64,000 nt of DNA from Massilia sp. Bi118 (GCF_918697865.1 NZ_CAKKMV010000003.1:310001-374000); one strand, 5' to 3'; positions 44,837-54,237 are shown, counted from the first letter of the stretch. Notes: generated by a model not told the origin, from the letters alone. Program-made: numbers and translations.

Positions 44837-45585
44837 TGCCGTTCCGTCCGTATCTCGCGCTGGCGCTTGCCGCCCTGTTCGCGCCTTATGCGCATGCGGG
44901 CGAGGTGCGGGCCGCCGTTGCCGCCAACTTTGCCGCGCCGATGCAGCGCATCGCCGCCGAATTCGAAAAGGATACTCGCCACAAAGCCATTATGGCGTTC
45001 GGCGCGACTGGCGCCTTCCAGACCCAGATTGCCAACGGCGCGCCGTTCGACGTACTGGTGGCGGCCGATGAAGCGACGCCGGCCAGGCTCGAAGCCCTCC
45101 AGCTCTCCGTACCGGGAACCCGCCTCACGTACGCGACCGGCAGGCTGGTCGTGTGGTCCTCACGTCCCGGCGTGGTCGACGGCCAGGGCCGGGTCTTGAG
45201 CGAGGGGCGTTTTTCCCATCTCGCGATCGCCAGTCCGAAGCTGGCGCCCTACGGCGCCGCCGCGATGGAGGCAATCGCGAACCTGAAGCTGGGCAGGTCC
45301 TTGCAGCCAAAGCTGGTCCAGGGCGCGAACATCGCCCAGGCTTACCAGTTCGTCGCCACAGGAAACGCCGAGCTCGGGTTCGTCGCGCTTTCCCAGGTCT
45401 GGCACGATGGCCGCCTCATCGGCGGTTCGGGCTGGATCGTGCCGGCCAGCTTCCATGCGCCGATCCGCCAGGACGCGATGCTGCTTGCCCCGGGCGCCGC
45501 CAACCCTGCAGCCCGCGCGCTCATGGATTACCTGAAATCGCGCAAGGCAGTCGACATCATCCGTTCCTACGGCTACGAGCGCTGA
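44833..45585 (+). CDS. modA: molybdate ABC transporter, periplasmic binding protein
   Basis: The 250-residue protein has a signal peptide with cleavage after AHA near residue 19. The ModA pattern follows: EVRAAVAANFAAPMQRIAAE, FGATGAFQTQIANGAPFDVL, ATGRLVVWS and GNAELGFVALSQV. It captures molybdate for ModBC. The start could also be the adjacent ATG at 44836. Confidence 0.94.
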   Translation: MMPFRPYLALALAALFAPYAHAGEVRAAVAANFAAPMQRIAAEFEKDTRHKAIMAFGATGAFQTQIANGAPFDVLVAADEATPARLEALQLSVPGTRLTYATGRLVVWSSRPGVVDGQGRVLSEGRFSHLAIASPKLAPYGAAAMEAIANLKLGRSLQPKLVQGANIAQAYQFVATGNAELGFVALSQVWHDGRLIGGSGWIVPASFHAPIRQDAMLLAPGAANPAARALMDYLKSRKAVDIIRSYGYER

Positions 45586-45588
45586 GAC

Positions 45589-46305
45589 ATGGAACACGTG
45601 ATCAATCGCGCATCGCTGTGGAATGCAGGCATTTCAGCGGATCTTGCCGCAGTCTGGCTCACACTCAGGCTGGCCAGCGTCGTCACCCTCTTGCTCCTGC
45701 TGGTCGCCACGCCGCTGGCCTGGTGGCTGGCGCGTACAGCATCGCGATGCAAGCCGGCAATCGGCGCCATCGTCGCACTACCGATCGTCCTGCCGCCCAG
45801 CGTTCTGGGTTTCTACCTGCTGCTCGGCATGGGTCCGGCGGGCCCGCTCGGACGCTTGTGCGCGCTGCTCAACCTGGCACCGCTGCCCTTTACCTTCAAT
45901 GGGCTGGTACTGGCGTCGGTCGTGTATTCGCTGCCATTTACCGTCCAGCCGCTGCAGAACGCGTTCGAGGCGATCGGCGAGCGTCCGCTCGAAGCAGCGG
46001 CGACTCTGGGCGCCAACGCCTGGGACCGGTTCTGGTCGGTGGCGGTGCCGCTCGCCCGCCCGGGTTTCGTATCCGGGGCCCTGTTGGGCTTCGCGCATAC
46101 CGTCGGTGAATTCGGCGTGGTGCTGATGATAGGCGGGAATATCCCGGACCGGACGCGCGTGGTCTCGGTCCAGCTCTACGACCACGTCGAAGCGATGGAA
46201 TATACCCAGGCGCACTGGCTGGCGGGCGGCATGCTCGCGTTCAGCTTCGTGGTCCTGTTCGCGCTGTACACCCTGTATCCGCCGTCGATCCGCGGGCGGT
46301 GCTGA
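45589..46305 (+). CDS. modB: molybdate ABC transporter permease
   Basis: The 238-residue inner-membrane permease has five to six helices and the cytoplasmic EAA loop (EAAATLGANAWDRFWSVAVP) that contacts ModC. ALPIVLPPSVLGFYLLLGMG and GFAHTVGEFGVVLMIGGNIP are typical of ModB. It lies 3 bases after modA and its stop overlaps modC by one base. Confidence 0.95.
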   Translation: MEHVINRASLWNAGISADLAAVWLTLRLASVVTLLLLLVATPLAWWLARTASRCKPAIGAIVALPIVLPPSVLGFYLLLGMGPAGPLGRLCALLNLAPLPFTFNGLVLASVVYSLPFTVQPLQNAFEAIGERPLEAAATLGANAWDRFWSVAVPLARPGFVSGALLGFAHTVGEFGVVLMIGGNIPDRTRVVSVQLYDHVEAMEYTQAHWLAGGMLAFSFVVLFALYTLYPPSIRGRC

Positions 46306-47420
46306 TGGCGGGCCTGCGCGTCGCGTTCAAACTGGACCGCCGACCGGGCGCAAGCGGCCGCAGCGCCGGCTTCGCCATGGAACTCGATCTCGACCTGCCA
46401 AGGAAAGGCGTCACCGCCCTGTTCGGTCATTCCGGGTCGGGAAAGACCACCTGCCTGCGCGTGATCGCAGGACTGGAAAGGGTTGCCGGCGCCTACGTGG
46501 CCTTCGGCGACGAAGTCTGGCAGGACGATGCGCACCGTGTGTTCCTGCCGGTGCACCGGCGTGGGCTTGGCTATGTGTTCCAGGAAGCCAGCCTGTTCAC
46601 CCACCTGTCGGTACGCGGGAACCTCGAATTCGGCCTGAAGCGCGTCGCCGCCTGGGAGCGCCGTTTCGAGCTGGCGCCGGTCGCCGATGTACTCGGCATC
46701 AGCGGACTACTTGACCGCTCTCCAGCCGCACTGTCCGGCGGCGAGCGCCAGCGGGTCGCGGTTGCGCGCGCCCTGCTGGCATCGCCGCGCCTCCTGCTGA
46801 TGGACGAACCGTTGGCTGCCCTCGACTTCCGTCGTAAGCAGGAAATCCTCCCGTATCTCGAACGGCTGCACGACATTTTCGCGATTCCGATCCTCTACGT
46901 GAGCCATTCACCTGAAGAGGTGGCGCGCCTGGCCGATCACCTCGTGCTGCTGGACGAAGGCAAGGTGGCCGCCAGTGGGCCGCTGAGCGAAGCGATGGCG
47001 CGCGCGGACCTGCCGCCCGCTTTCGCACGCGACGCCGGCGTCGTTCTCGACACGGTCGTCGCCGGACATGAAGCAGACGCATTGTCACGTCTCGGCTTCG
47101 CAGGGGGACACCTGCTGGTCGGGCGACGTCCGGAACCGGTCGGCACCCGCATGCGCTGTCGCATCCTGGCGCGCGATGTCAGCCTGGCAACCGAACGACC
47201 GCAAGGCAGCAGTATCATCAACCTGCTGCCTGCCAAGGTGACCGCCATCACGGCTGCCGACAGCCCTGGCCAGGTGCTGGTGCAGCTGATCGTCGGTTCG
47301 ACACCTCTGCTCGCGCGGATCACGATGCGCTCGCTCCGCGAACTCGACATTGTGCCTGGAAAGGATCTTTGGGCACAGATAAAAGGTACGACTCTTACAG
47401 AAGAGCCTCGTCCGAAATAG
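46305..47420 (+). CDS. modC: molybdate ABC transporter ATP-binding protein
   Basis: The 371-residue ATPase has Walker A (GHSGSGKTT), the signature LSGGERQRVAVARAL, Walker B (LLLMDEPLAALD) and the switch His (YVSHSPEEV). A C-terminal TOBE molybdate-binding domain occupies about residues 295-365 (INLLPAKVTAITAADSPGQV). The start ATG at 46305 shares its A with the modB stop. It ends the moaDE-modABC operon. Confidence 0.95.
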   Translation: MAGLRVAFKLDRRPGASGRSAGFAMELDLDLPRKGVTALFGHSGSGKTTCLRVIAGLERVAGAYVAFGDEVWQDDAHRVFLPVHRRGLGYVFQEASLFTHLSVRGNLEFGLKRVAAWERRFELAPVADVLGISGLLDRSPAALSGGERQRVAVARALLASPRLLLMDEPLAALDFRRKQEILPYLERLHDIFAIPILYVSHSPEEVARLADHLVLLDEGKVAASGPLSEAMARADLPPAFARDAGVVLDTVVAGHEADALSRLGFAGGHLLVGRRPEPVGTRMRCRILARDVSLATERPQGSSIINLLPAKVTAITAADSPGQVLVQLIVGSTPLLARITMRSLRELDIVPGKDLWAQIKGTTLTEEPRPK

Positions 47421-47430
47421 TGCGGAATGC

Positions 47431-47485
47431 GTAGGCCCTCTAACCCGTCGTGCCGACAGCGGCGAAGGACGGGCACCTCTACAAT
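47431..47485 (+). promoter_or_regulatory. promoter of the SirB2-like gene with TAG-N5-CTA palindrome
   Basis: CGTAGGCCCTCTAACCC lies at 47430-47446 (centre 47437). TCGTGCCGAC follows at 47448-47457 (+11) and TACAAT at 47480-47485 (+43). The predicted start site is within a base or two of the ATG at 47493, giving a leaderless message. Confidence 0.6.
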
Positions 47486-47492
47486 TCCTTTC

Positions 47493-47879
47493 ATGGACTA
47501 TTTACTGCTGAAACATTTCCACATGAGCTGCGCAGCACTGTCGGGCAGCTTTTTTTTGCTGCGGGGAGCTTGGATGCTGACGGGCTCGCCAATGCTGACG
47601 CGGCGATGGGTGAAGACGTTGCCGCACCTCGTCGACACGCTACTCCTTGTGTCGGCCCTGGGCTTGGTCGGCTGGTCGCACCAGTACCCGGGACGGTTCC
47701 CCTGGCTGACGGCGAAAGTTCTTGCGCTCGTGGCCTATATTGTGCTCGGCTCGGTGGCCCTGAAATACGGGCCGAGCCTGTGGCTCCGTGCTGTTGCCCT
47801 ACTGGCGGCGCTGGGGGTCTTCGCCTACATCGTGTCCGTCGCCATGACCAGGAATCCTTTCCCTTTCGTGGCGTCCTAG
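47493..47879 (+). CDS. SirB2 family membrane protein
   Basis: The 128-residue protein has four hydrophobic helices and the SirB2 pattern (LLLKHFHMSCAALSGSFFLL, WVKTLPHLVDTLLLVSALGL, FPWLTAKVLALVAYIVLG). The conserved histidines in helices 1 and 2 suggest haem or metal binding, but the function is unknown. It has no ribosome site because transcription likely starts at the ATG. It carries the same promoter signature as the nitrate genes. Confidence 0.82.
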   Translation: MDYLLLKHFHMSCAALSGSFFLLRGAWMLTGSPMLTRRWVKTLPHLVDTLLLVSALGLVGWSHQYPGRFPWLTAKVLALVAYIVLGSVALKYGPSLWLRAVALLAALGVFAYIVSVAMTRNPFPFVAS

Positions 47880-48348
47880 CCGGCAGCGCGGGCGAACCAG
47901 TGCGTATGAACCAGGGACCACGCTTTCATGCGGAAGATAAGGCGCGGTCCGAGCGATCGAATCAAGTTCATTAACAGGACCGTTGCTGCGAATACGCCAG
48001 GCCTCCCGAGCGCGTGATACGGGATGGCGCACGTCCAGTCATGGCGGTCCCTGGCACCCGGCGCCGCTGGAGCCTGGCCAGAACGGCTGTTCGTCCTGTG
48101 GTATGAGCATGCCGCCTACCTGGCCTATACGGAGCTGAAACCCGTCTGGACGTTTAACGATGGTCGCCATGGCCCGCGCATCGTGTACCTTACAGAGCGT
48201 CATAGAGTTGATCTACGTCGCGGGTCGTCTGCGCAAAACGGGGATCTAGACGGCCAGTTGGCCGTCAACGCGTGTGGTGCACCACAAATTCCATGTGGTG
48301 TCCAAACGAGCTGAACAGGGAGTGAAACGCTGTCCTACTGGGAGAATT
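47880..48348. other. 469-bp region without a confident gene
   Basis: Open frames exist on both strands (for example 48024-48314 rightwards, and leftwards from 48032 into the sirB2-like gene), but none shows a recognisable family, good ribosome site or island-type promoter. Composition is less GC-rich than the flanks. It may hold decayed genes; I see nothing definite. Confidence 0.4.
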
Positions 48349-48422
48349 TGGAGGCGAGGACGGGAGTCGAACCCGTCTAGACGGCTTTGCAGGCCGCTGC
48401 ATAACCGCTTTGCTACCTCGCC
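48349..48422 (-). tRNA. tRNA-Cys (GCA)
   Basis: A 74-base cloverleaf including encoded CCA: acceptor GGCGAGG, anticodon loop with GCA, T-loop GGTTCGACTCC. It is the last gene of the leftward tRNA operon. Confidence 0.93.
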
Positions 48423-48498
48423 CGAGGAGACTTGACGATGCTGACCTGGCGGGTTATCTACCACATCAACACGGGAAGCGAAGAACTTCCCTGAATTC

Positions 48499-48574
48499 TG
48501 GAGCGGGAGAAGAGTCTCGAACTCTCGACCTCAACCTTGGCAAGGTTGCGCTCTACCAACTGAGCTACTCCCGC
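48499..48574 (-). tRNA. tRNA-Gly (GCC), copy 6 in transcription order
   Basis: A 76-base gene with encoded CCA: acceptor GCGGGAG, D-arm GCTCAGTTGGTAGAGC, anticodon loop TTGCCAA (GCC), T-loop GAGTTCGAGACTC. Identical in sequence to the five neighbouring copies. Confidence 0.95.
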
Positions 48575-48605
48575 TTAGGAGTTCATCACATCATGCGTAA
48601 AACAC

Positions 48606-48681
48606 TGGAGCGGGAGAAGAGTCTCGAACTCTCGACCTCAACCTTGGCAAGGTTGCGCTCTACCAACTGAGCTACTCCCGC
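48606..48681 (-). tRNA. tRNA-Gly (GCC), copy 5
   Basis: Identical to the other copies. It lies in a perfect 107-bp tandem unit (76-base tRNA plus 31-base spacer) with the genes on either side. Confidence 0.95.
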
Positions 48682-48712
48682 TTAGGAGTTCATCACATCA
48701 TGCGTAAAACAC

Positions 48713-48788
48713 TGGAGCGGGAGAAGAGTCTCGAACTCTCGACCTCAACCTTGGCAAGGTTGCGCTCTACCAACTGAGCTACTCCCGC
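48713..48788 (-). tRNA. tRNA-Gly (GCC), copy 4
   Basis: Identical tRNA and identical 31-base spacers (TTAGGAGTTCATCACATCAT and 11 more bases) on both sides, pointing to recent tandem duplication. Confidence 0.95.
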
Positions 48789-48819
48789 TTAGGAGTTCAT
48801 CACATCATGCGTAAAACAC

Positions 48820-48895
48820 TGGAGCGGGAGAAGAGTCTCGAACTCTCGACCTCAACCTTGGCAAGGTTGCGCTCTACCAACTGAGCTACTCCCGC
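48820..48895 (-). tRNA. tRNA-Gly (GCC), copy 3
   Basis: Identical tRNA. Its upstream spacer differs from the 31-base repeat, so it marks the edge of the tandem duplication. Confidence 0.95.
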
Positions 48896-48931
48896 ATGGA
48901 GTCTTACTATTTACTACGCCACCAGCAGTAC

Positions 48932-49007
48932 TGGAGCGGGAGAAGAGTCTCGAACTCTCGACCTCAACCTTGGCAAGGTTGCGCTCTACCAACTGAGCTA
49001 CTCCCGC
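48932..49007 (-). tRNA. tRNA-Gly (GCC), copy 2
   Basis: Identical tRNA with unique spacers on both sides, so it is an older copy. Confidence 0.95.
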
Positions 49008-49057
49008 GTCGCTGGAACTTGCGATTATAACTTATTGCATCTATCACTAGCAAACTT

Positions 49058-49133
49058 TGGAGCGGGAGAAGAGTCTCGAACTCTCGACCTCAACCTTGGC
49101 AAGGTTGCGCTCTACCAACTGAGCTACTCCCGC
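49058..49133 (-). tRNA. tRNA-Gly (GCC), copy 1 (promoter-proximal)
   Basis: Identical tRNA, first in the operon, 38 bases downstream of a consensus -10. Confidence 0.95.
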
Positions 49134-49171
49134 TTCGTTTCGTTTGCTGCAATGTCTCGCAACAGGCAGGC

Positions 49172-49199
49172 ATTATAGAGATGCTGAGCACTGTGTCAA
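49172..49199 (-). promoter_or_regulatory. near-consensus sigma-70 promoter of the tRNA operon
   Basis: On the leftward strand TTGACA (49199 to 49194), a 16-base spacer and TATAAT (49177 to 49172) precede the first tRNA-Gly. Both hexamers are perfect, as expected for a stable RNA operon. Confidence 0.88.
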
Positions 49200-49218
49200 G
49201 GATGGCTCAGTAGAAATC

Positions 49219-49800
49219 TTACAGCGCGCCCGATTTTTCCTTGATCAGCGGCCAGGCGCGGCGCAGATAATAGAACATCGACCAGACCGTCAGTACGCCG
49301 GCGATCCACAACAGCACCTCCCCCGCGATGTGCATGTCGAGCACGGTGAAGATCGGATCGTGGAACAGCAGCATCGGGATTGCGACCATCTGCACCGCGG
49401 TCTTGATCTTGCCGAGCGAGCTGACGGCCACCGACTTGCGGGCGCCGATCTCGGCCATCCACTCGCGCAGCGCCGAGATGGTGATCTCGCGACCGACGAT
49501 GATGAAGGCGATGACGGCGTTGACCCGTCCCAGTTGTACCAGCACCAGCAGCGCGCCGGCGACCATCAGCTTGTCCGCGACCGGGTCGAGGAAGGCGCCG
49601 AAGGCCGAGGTCTGGTTCCAGCGCCGCGCCAGGTAGCCGTCGAACCAGTCGGTGACGGCGGCAACGATGAAGACGATGGTCGCGGCCATGTTCTGGTCGC
49701 TGACGTGCAGCCAGTGTTCGGGAAGATAGTAGACGCCAACGACCAGGGGAATCAGTGCGACGCGTAACCAGGTCAGGAGAATCGGGATGTTAAAAGGCAT
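49219..49800 (-). CDS. pgsA: CDP-diacylglycerol-glycerol-3-phosphate 3-phosphatidyltransferase
   Basis: The 193-residue membrane enzyme makes phosphatidylglycerol phosphate. The CDP-alcohol phosphotransferase motif is DWFDGYLARRWNQTSAFGAF with LDPVADK, giving D-x2-DG-x2-AR-x-G-x3-D-x3-D. Four to five helices are visible. The start at 49800 (MPFNIPILLTWLRVA) fits the family; the frame extends upstream into the repeat region without similarity. Confidence 0.95.
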   Translation of the reverse strand: MPFNIPILLTWLRVALIPLVVGVYYLPEHWLHVSDQNMAATIVFIVAAVTDWFDGYLARRWNQTSAFGAFLDPVADKLMVAGALLVLVQLGRVNAVIAFIIVGREITISALREWMAEIGARKSVAVSSLGKIKTAVQMVAIPMLLFHDPIFTVLDMHIAGEVLLWIAGVLTVWSMFYYLRRAWPLIKEKSGAL

Positions 49801-49873
49801 AAAACTCAGTCGGTGAGATGGCGCCGCTAGTCTACATGGCTCTTGCATTTTGAACCAGTTGAACTCAGCAGAA

Positions 49874-49969
49874 CCACCGTCGTTCCCGCGAAGGCGGGGA
49901 CCCAAGTTCTGCGTGAGCTATCGAAATGCGTGCAAACTTGGATCCCCGCCTGCGCGGGGATGACGGTGG
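49874..49969. repeat. REP-like inverted pair (REPIN-type)
   Basis: A CCACCGTCGTTCCCGCGAAG arm with GCGGGGACCCAAG at 49874-49906 is repeated in inverted form at about 49936-49969 (CTTGGATCCCCGCCTGCGCG then GGGATGACGGTGG). About 30 bases separate the arms. Each arm has its own GC-rich hairpin. Such palindromic extragenic elements are mobilised by RAYT transposases; none is in the window. Confidence 0.7.
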
Positions 49970-50066
49970 AAGCGCGGGGACGACGGTGGAAGCGCGGGAA
50001 CGACGGTGGAAGCGCGGGGACGACGGTGGAAGCGCGGGAACGACGGTGGAAGCGCGGGAACGACGA
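49961..50066. repeat. 20-bp tandem repeat, five copies plus a partial
   Basis: The unit CGACGGTGGAAGCGCGGGRA is repeated exactly every 20 bases from 49961 to 50060, with one alternating base (G/A), followed by CGACGA. The first unit begins inside the right REP arm, and the array ends directly at the uvrC stop codon (50067-50069). Confidence 0.85.
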
Positions 50067-52196
50067 TTAGTGCAGCTGCCGATAAATCTCTTCCGCCAAG
50101 GTACTCGAAATCCCCTCGACCGACATCAGGTCCTCGACACTTGCGTCGATCACCCCGCGCAGGCCGCCGAAGCGCGCCAGCAGCTTCTGGCGGCGCTTGG
50201 CGCCGATGCCCTCGATCTCCTCCAGGCGCGAGGCCTGGCGGGCCTTGGCGCGCTTGGCGCGCATGCCGGTGATGGCGAAGCGGTGGGCTTCGTCGCGGAT
50301 CATCGCCACCAGCATCAGCGCCGCCGACTCCTTGCCCAGTTCCTGCGGGTCGCGGCCGTCGGCGAAGATCAGGGTCTCGAGGCCGACCCGACGCCCTTCT
50401 CCTTTCGCAACGCCGACGATATTACCGACGTCCAGCCCCAGTTCCGAGAATACCTGGCGCGCCATCTCGACCTGGCCCTTGCCGCCGTCGATCAGGGCGA
50501 TGTCCGGCATCACGCCCTCGCCGCCCGCGACCTTCTCGTAGCGCCGCATCAGCACCTGGCGCATGGCGGCGTAATCGTCGCCCGGCGTGATGTCGTTGAT
50601 GTTGTAGCGGCGGTATTCGCCGTTCTGCATCTGGTGGTGATGGAAGACCACGCAGGAGGCCTGGGTCGCCTCGCCGGCCGTGTGGCTGATGTCGAAGCAC
50701 TCGATGCGCAACTCGTCCAAGTCGTCGGACTCCAGGCCCAGCGCGTCCGCCAGCGCGCGCGTGCGGGCCTGCTGCGAGCCCTGCTCGGACAGCAGGCGCG
50801 CCAGCGAGATCTCGGCGCCCTTCTGCGCCAGCTCCAGCCACTGGCGGCGCTGGCCCTGCGGCTGGAACACCAGGTTGATGCGGTGGCCGCACTGCTCGGT
50901 CAGCGCGGCGATCAGCTCCGGCATGTCGAAGAAAGTGTTGAGGATGAAGGTGCCGGGGATGAACTTGTCGCCGTAGTGCTGGGCCAGGAAGGCGGCCAGC
51001 ACTTCGACTTCGATCGAACTCTCTTCGAGCGCCTCGCCGACCTGGGTCGGGAAGTAGGCGCGGTCGCCGAGATGGCGGCCGCCGCGCACCATCGCCAGGT
51101 TGACGCAGGCGCGGCCGCCCTGCACCACCACGGCGATGATGTCGACGTCGGCGTCGCCCACCGTCTCCATGCTCTGGGCGTGCAGCACCTTCGACAGCGC
51201 CTGGATCTGGTTGCGCACCGAGGCCGCCTGCTCGAACTTCAGGTTCTCGGCAAAGCTGAGCATCTTCGCGTTCAGGTCTTCCAGCACCTCGGTCTGGCGC
51301 CCGCGCAGGAACTTGGCGGCGTTGTCGACGTCGCGCCTGTAGTCCTCGGGCGCGATCAGATCCACGCAGGGGCCGCTGCAGCGGCCGATCTGGTGCAGCA
51401 GGCAGGGACGCGTGCGGTTGTGGAAGACGCTGTCCTCGCAGGTGCGCAGCTTGAACACCTTCTGCAGCAGCTGCATCGATTCCTTGACCGCCCAGGCGCT
51501 CGGGAAGGGACCGAAGTACTGGTTCTTCTTGTCGAGCGCGCCGCGGTAATAGGCCATGCGCGGGGCCTCGCCGCCCGTGATCTTCAGGTAGGGATAGCTT
51601 TTATCGTCCCTGAACAGGATGTTGTAGCGCGGCTTGAGGGTCTTGATCAGGTTGTTTTCCAGGATCAGGGCCTCGGCCTCGCTGTGCGTGACGGTGGTCT
51701 CCAGGCGCGCGATCTGCGAGACCATCATCGCGATGCGCGGGCTGGACAGGTTCTTCTGGAAGTAACTCGACACGCGGTTCTTCAGGTTGCGCGCCTTGCC
51801 GACGTAGAGGACCTTGTCCTCGGCGTCGAAATAGCGGTACACGCCCGGCAGGCCAGGCAGCTTCGAGACCGTGGCCAGCACCTGCTCGCGAACCTCCGCG
51901 CCCGGTTTGCTGCTGACGGCATCCTTGCTGATCGTGGCATTCAGCTCTTCCTTCATCGCCTGCCAGCCATCCGGCCGGGCGCGCGGCGAGCCCTCTGGCT
52001 GGCCTTCGGCTTTCGCGCGGTTCTTCACGGCGCGGGCACGCTTCGAGGGCGCTTCCGGCTCGGCCGGGTGGACCGGCATCGCGGCGCCGCCGGCGGCGAC
52101 ATACGCGACGTGCGCCTCGCGCACGTCGGGGGCTTCATGTACTTCGTCAGCGGCCGGCAGGTCCGGCTGCTCATCTGATCGAACTTCCTTGGTCAC
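50067..52196 (-). CDS. uvrC: excinuclease ABC subunit C (UvrC)
   Basis: The 709-residue protein makes both incisions in nucleotide excision repair. Domains: GIY-YIG nuclease ([20 protein letters not shown], about residues 115-195), UvrB-binding UVR motif ([20 protein letters not shown]), UvrC RNase H-like nuclease ([25 protein letters not shown]) and C-terminal helix-hairpin-helix repeats ([20 protein letters not shown]). Residues 1 to about 100 are an Ala/Pro/Glu-rich extension absent from typical UvrC (about 610 residues). Internal ATGs at residues 40 or 81 are alternative starts. Confidence 0.96.
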   Translation of the reverse strand: MTKEVRSDEQPDLPAADEVHEAPDVREAHVAYVAAGGAAMPVHPAEPEAPSKRARAVKNRAKAEGQPEGSPRARPDGWQAMKEELNATISKDAVSSKPGAEVREQVLATVSKLPGLPGVYRYFDAEDKVLYVGKARNLKNRVSSYFQKNLSSPRIAMMVSQIARLETTVTHSEAEALILENNLIKTLKPRYNILFRDDKSYPYLKITGGEAPRMAYYRGALDKKNQYFGPFPSAWAVKESMQLLQKVFKLRTCEDSVFHNRTRPCLLHQIGRCSGPCVDLIAPEDYRRDVDNAAKFLRGRQTEVLEDLNAKMLSFAENLKFEQAASVRNQIQALSKVLHAQSMETVGDADVDIIAVVVQGGRACVNLAMVRGGRHLGDRAYFPTQVGEALEESSIEVEVLAAFLAQHYGDKFIPGTFILNTFFDMPELIAALTEQCGHRINLVFQPQGQRRQWLELAQKGAEISLARLLSEQGSQQARTRALADALGLESDDLDELRIECFDISHTAGEATQASCVVFHHHQMQNGEYRRYNINDITPGDDYAAMRQVLMRRYEKVAGGEGVMPDIALIDGGKGQVEMARQVFSELGLDVGNIVGVAKGEGRRVGLETLIFADGRDPQELGKESAALMLVAMIRDEAHRFAITGMRAKRAKARQASRLEEIEGIGAKRRQKLLARFGGLRGVIDASVEDLMSVEGISSTLAEEIYRQLH

Positions 52197-52203
52197 TTGA
52201 GTA

Positions 52204-52611
52204 TCAGTCCTTGTGCTCCGGCGCCTGGGTCACGATCACGAAGGCGACGCCATATTCGGCTTCGTCGCTGATCGTCACCTGGGCCGAGAGACGGTTCTCG
52301 CGCATGAATTCTTCGAGCGCGCCGCTGCAGACGATGACGGGTTTACCGCTGGGCGCATTCAGCATCTGGGCCGAGCGCCAGGTCATGGGCATGTGCATGC
52401 CCAGCCCGATCGCCTTCGAGAACGCCTCCTTGGCCGAAAAGCGCGTGGCCAGGAAGCGCAGCCCGCGCACTTCGTGCTTGGCGCGGCGGGCGAGGTATTT
52501 TTGCATTTCCTGCGGTCCGAGGATCTTCTCGGCGAAGCGTTCGCCGTTGCGCGCGAGGGCAGCCTCGATGCGCGAGATCTGGACGATGTCGGTGCCGATC
52601 CCGTAGATCAT
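52204..52611 (-). CDS. acpS: holo-[acyl-carrier-protein] synthase
   Basis: The 135-residue enzyme transfers 4'-phosphopantetheine from CoA to acyl carrier protein. Motifs are [15 protein letters not shown] with the Mg-binding Asp, and [15 protein letters not shown]. Chosen start ATG 52611 (MIYGIGTD). It lies 7 bases before uvrC and 13 after pdxJ on the same strand, in one dense operon. Confidence 0.95.
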   Translation of the reverse strand: MIYGIGTDIVQISRIEAALARNGERFAEKILGPQEMQKYLARRAKHEVRGLRFLATRFSAKEAFSKAIGLGMHMPMTWRSAQMLNAPSGKPVIVCSGALEEFMRENRLSAQVTISDEAEYGVAFVIVTQAPEHKD

Positions 52612-52624
52612 GCGGTCTCCCTTT

Positions 52625-53410
52625 TCAGGTCTCCGCCGACGGATTGCCGAGCGCGACGCCAAGACGCGCGTCGACCATGATGGCCTTCATCTCGCGCACC
52701 GCGTGCTCCCAGCCGACGAACAGCGCATGCGCGACGATCGCGTGGCCGATGTTCAGCTCGTGGATCTCGGGGATGGCGGCGATCGGCTGCACGTTGGTGT
52801 AGTGCAGGCCGTGGCCGGCGTTCACGCGCAGGCCATGTTTCACGCCGGCGCGCACGCCCAGCTTGATGCGGGCGATCTCGCGCGCGATTTCTTCTTCCTC
52901 TTCGGCCTCGGCATAGCGGCCGGTGTGCAGCTCGATGACGGGCGCGCCCACCGCGGCGGCGGCGGCGATCTGCTGTTCGTCGGCGTCGATGAACAGCGAG
53001 ACACGGATGCCCTCGCCGGCCAGCTGCTTCACCGCGGCTTCGACGTCCTTGTAGTAGCGGATCACGTCCAGGCCGCCCTCGGTGGTCACCTCTTCGCGGC
53101 GCTCGGGCACCAGGCAGACGTCCTGCGGCCTGACCTGGCAGGCGAAGTCGATCATCTCCTGGGTCACCGCCGCTTCCAGGTTCATGCGCGTCAGCAGCTG
53201 CGGGCGGATCGCCAGCACGTCGGCATCCTTGATGTGGCGGCGGTCTTCGCGCAGGTGCAGCGTGATCAGGTCGGCGCCGGCCTGCTCGGCCAGCAGGGCC
53301 GCGCGCAGCGGGTCCGGGTACACGGTGCCGCGCGCATTGCGGACGGTGGCGACGTGGTCGATGTTGACGCCGAGGTCGATGACCTGGCCGGTCGGGTGCA
53401 GGAAGCTCAT
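52625..53410 (-). CDS. pdxJ: pyridoxine 5'-phosphate synthase
   Basis: This 261-residue TIM-barrel enzyme forms pyridoxine 5'-phosphate from deoxyxylulose 5-phosphate and an aminoacetone phosphate. [35 protein letters not shown] and [13 protein letters not shown] are the phosphate- and substrate-binding segments. It follows recO by 5 bases. Confidence 0.96.
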   Translation of the reverse strand: MSFLHPTGQVIDLGVNIDHVATVRNARGTVYPDPLRAALLAEQAGADLITLHLREDRRHIKDADVLAIRPQLLTRMNLEAAVTQEMIDFACQVRPQDVCLVPERREEVTTEGGLDVIRYYKDVEAAVKQLAGEGIRVSLFIDADEQQIAAAAAVGAPVIELHTGRYAEAEEEEEIAREIARIKLGVRAGVKHGLRVNAGHGLHYTNVQPIAAIPEIHELNIGHAIVAHALFVGWEHAVREMKAIMVDARLGVALGNPSAET

Positions 53411-53415
53411 GTTTT

Positions 53416-54237
53416 TTATAATTGCATCAAGTCGATAAGGATCTGGCGCGTGTTCAAGGGCGCGCCACCGAGGTGGTAGGCCAGCAGGAAGCGCATCAAC
53501 TGCTTGCTTTGCGCCTGGGTCTGCGGGTCGCCGTAGTGTTCGTTTTCCATGTCGAGCAGGGTCTTGCCCGCGACCACAGGCCAGGCATCTCCCGCCTGCG
53601 CCCGGCGCGCACCGCGCTCCGGATCGACGACATAGGCGCCGTCCGGCTCGACCCGCGCGCGGGTCCCGGTGTCGCGCGTCAGGTCGGCGGCAACCCCGGT
53701 CTCCTTAAGTAAGGCCCTTTCGAACTTTCGCAAGACGATCTGCACAGGTTCATTGTGCGCCAATTCGTTGAGCGTCGCCACGTAGTGGTCGAACAGCTTC
53801 GGATGCGGGTCGTCGCGCGCCAGCAGCTTGACCAGCAGTTCGTTCAGGTAGAACCCGCACAGCAGCGCGGTCTTCTCCACCGGCAGCATGCCGCCGACCC
53901 AGTCGGCGTCGATCAGGGTGCGCAGTTCGGACTTGCCGGAAAAGGAAATCGACAGCGGCTGGAAAGTCTGCAGCACGCCGCGCAGCTTCGAGAACGGCCG
54001 CTTGGCGCCCTTCGCCACCACGCCGATGCGCCCATGGTCGCGCGTAAACATGTCGACGATGAGGCTGGTTTCCTTGTAGGGATAGCTGTGCAGCACGAAG
54101 CCAGGCTGGCCCAGCACGCGGGCGTCGCGCGCCGGAGCGCGGCGGCGTTCGGCCTTGGGGGCGGGCACGACATAAACAGCCGCAGCCTCCTGCGCCTGGG
54201 CGGGGGTGGTGCCGTTCTGCTCGTCCTGGCCGGCCAT
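53416..54237 (-). CDS. recO: DNA repair protein RecO
   Basis: The 273-residue RecF-pathway protein loads RecA onto SSB-coated DNA. An OB fold follows a roughly 40-residue Ala/Arg-rich leader ([40 protein letters not shown]), then the C-terminal helical domain ([20 protein letters not shown]). It lies 16 bases after era. The leader is longer than usual; the start may be internal. Confidence 0.93.
   Translation of the reverse strand: MAGQDEQNGTTPAQAQEAAAVYVVPAPKAERRRAPARDARVLGQPGFVLHSYPYKETSLIVDMFTRDHGRIGVVAKGAKRPFSKLRGVLQTFQPLSISFSGKSELRTLIDADWVGGMLPVEKTALLCGFYLNELLVKLLARDDPHPKLFDHYVATLNELAHNEPVQIVLRKFERALLKETGVAADLTRDTGTRARVEPDGAYVVDPERGARRAQAGDAWPVVAGKTLLDMENEHYGDPQTQAQSKQLMRFLLAYHLGGAPLNTRQILIDLMQL

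Noticed and set aside
48024..48314. A 96-codon open frame between the sirB2-like gene and the tRNA genes
   Set aside because: It has no recognised domain, no convincing ribosome site and no island-type promoter, so it was kept only as uncertain intergenic sequence.
48499..49133. Regularly spaced identical repeats that could suggest a CRISPR array
   Set aside because: The repeats are complete tRNA-Gly genes and the spacers are identical or tRNA-operon leader sequence; no cas genes are present.
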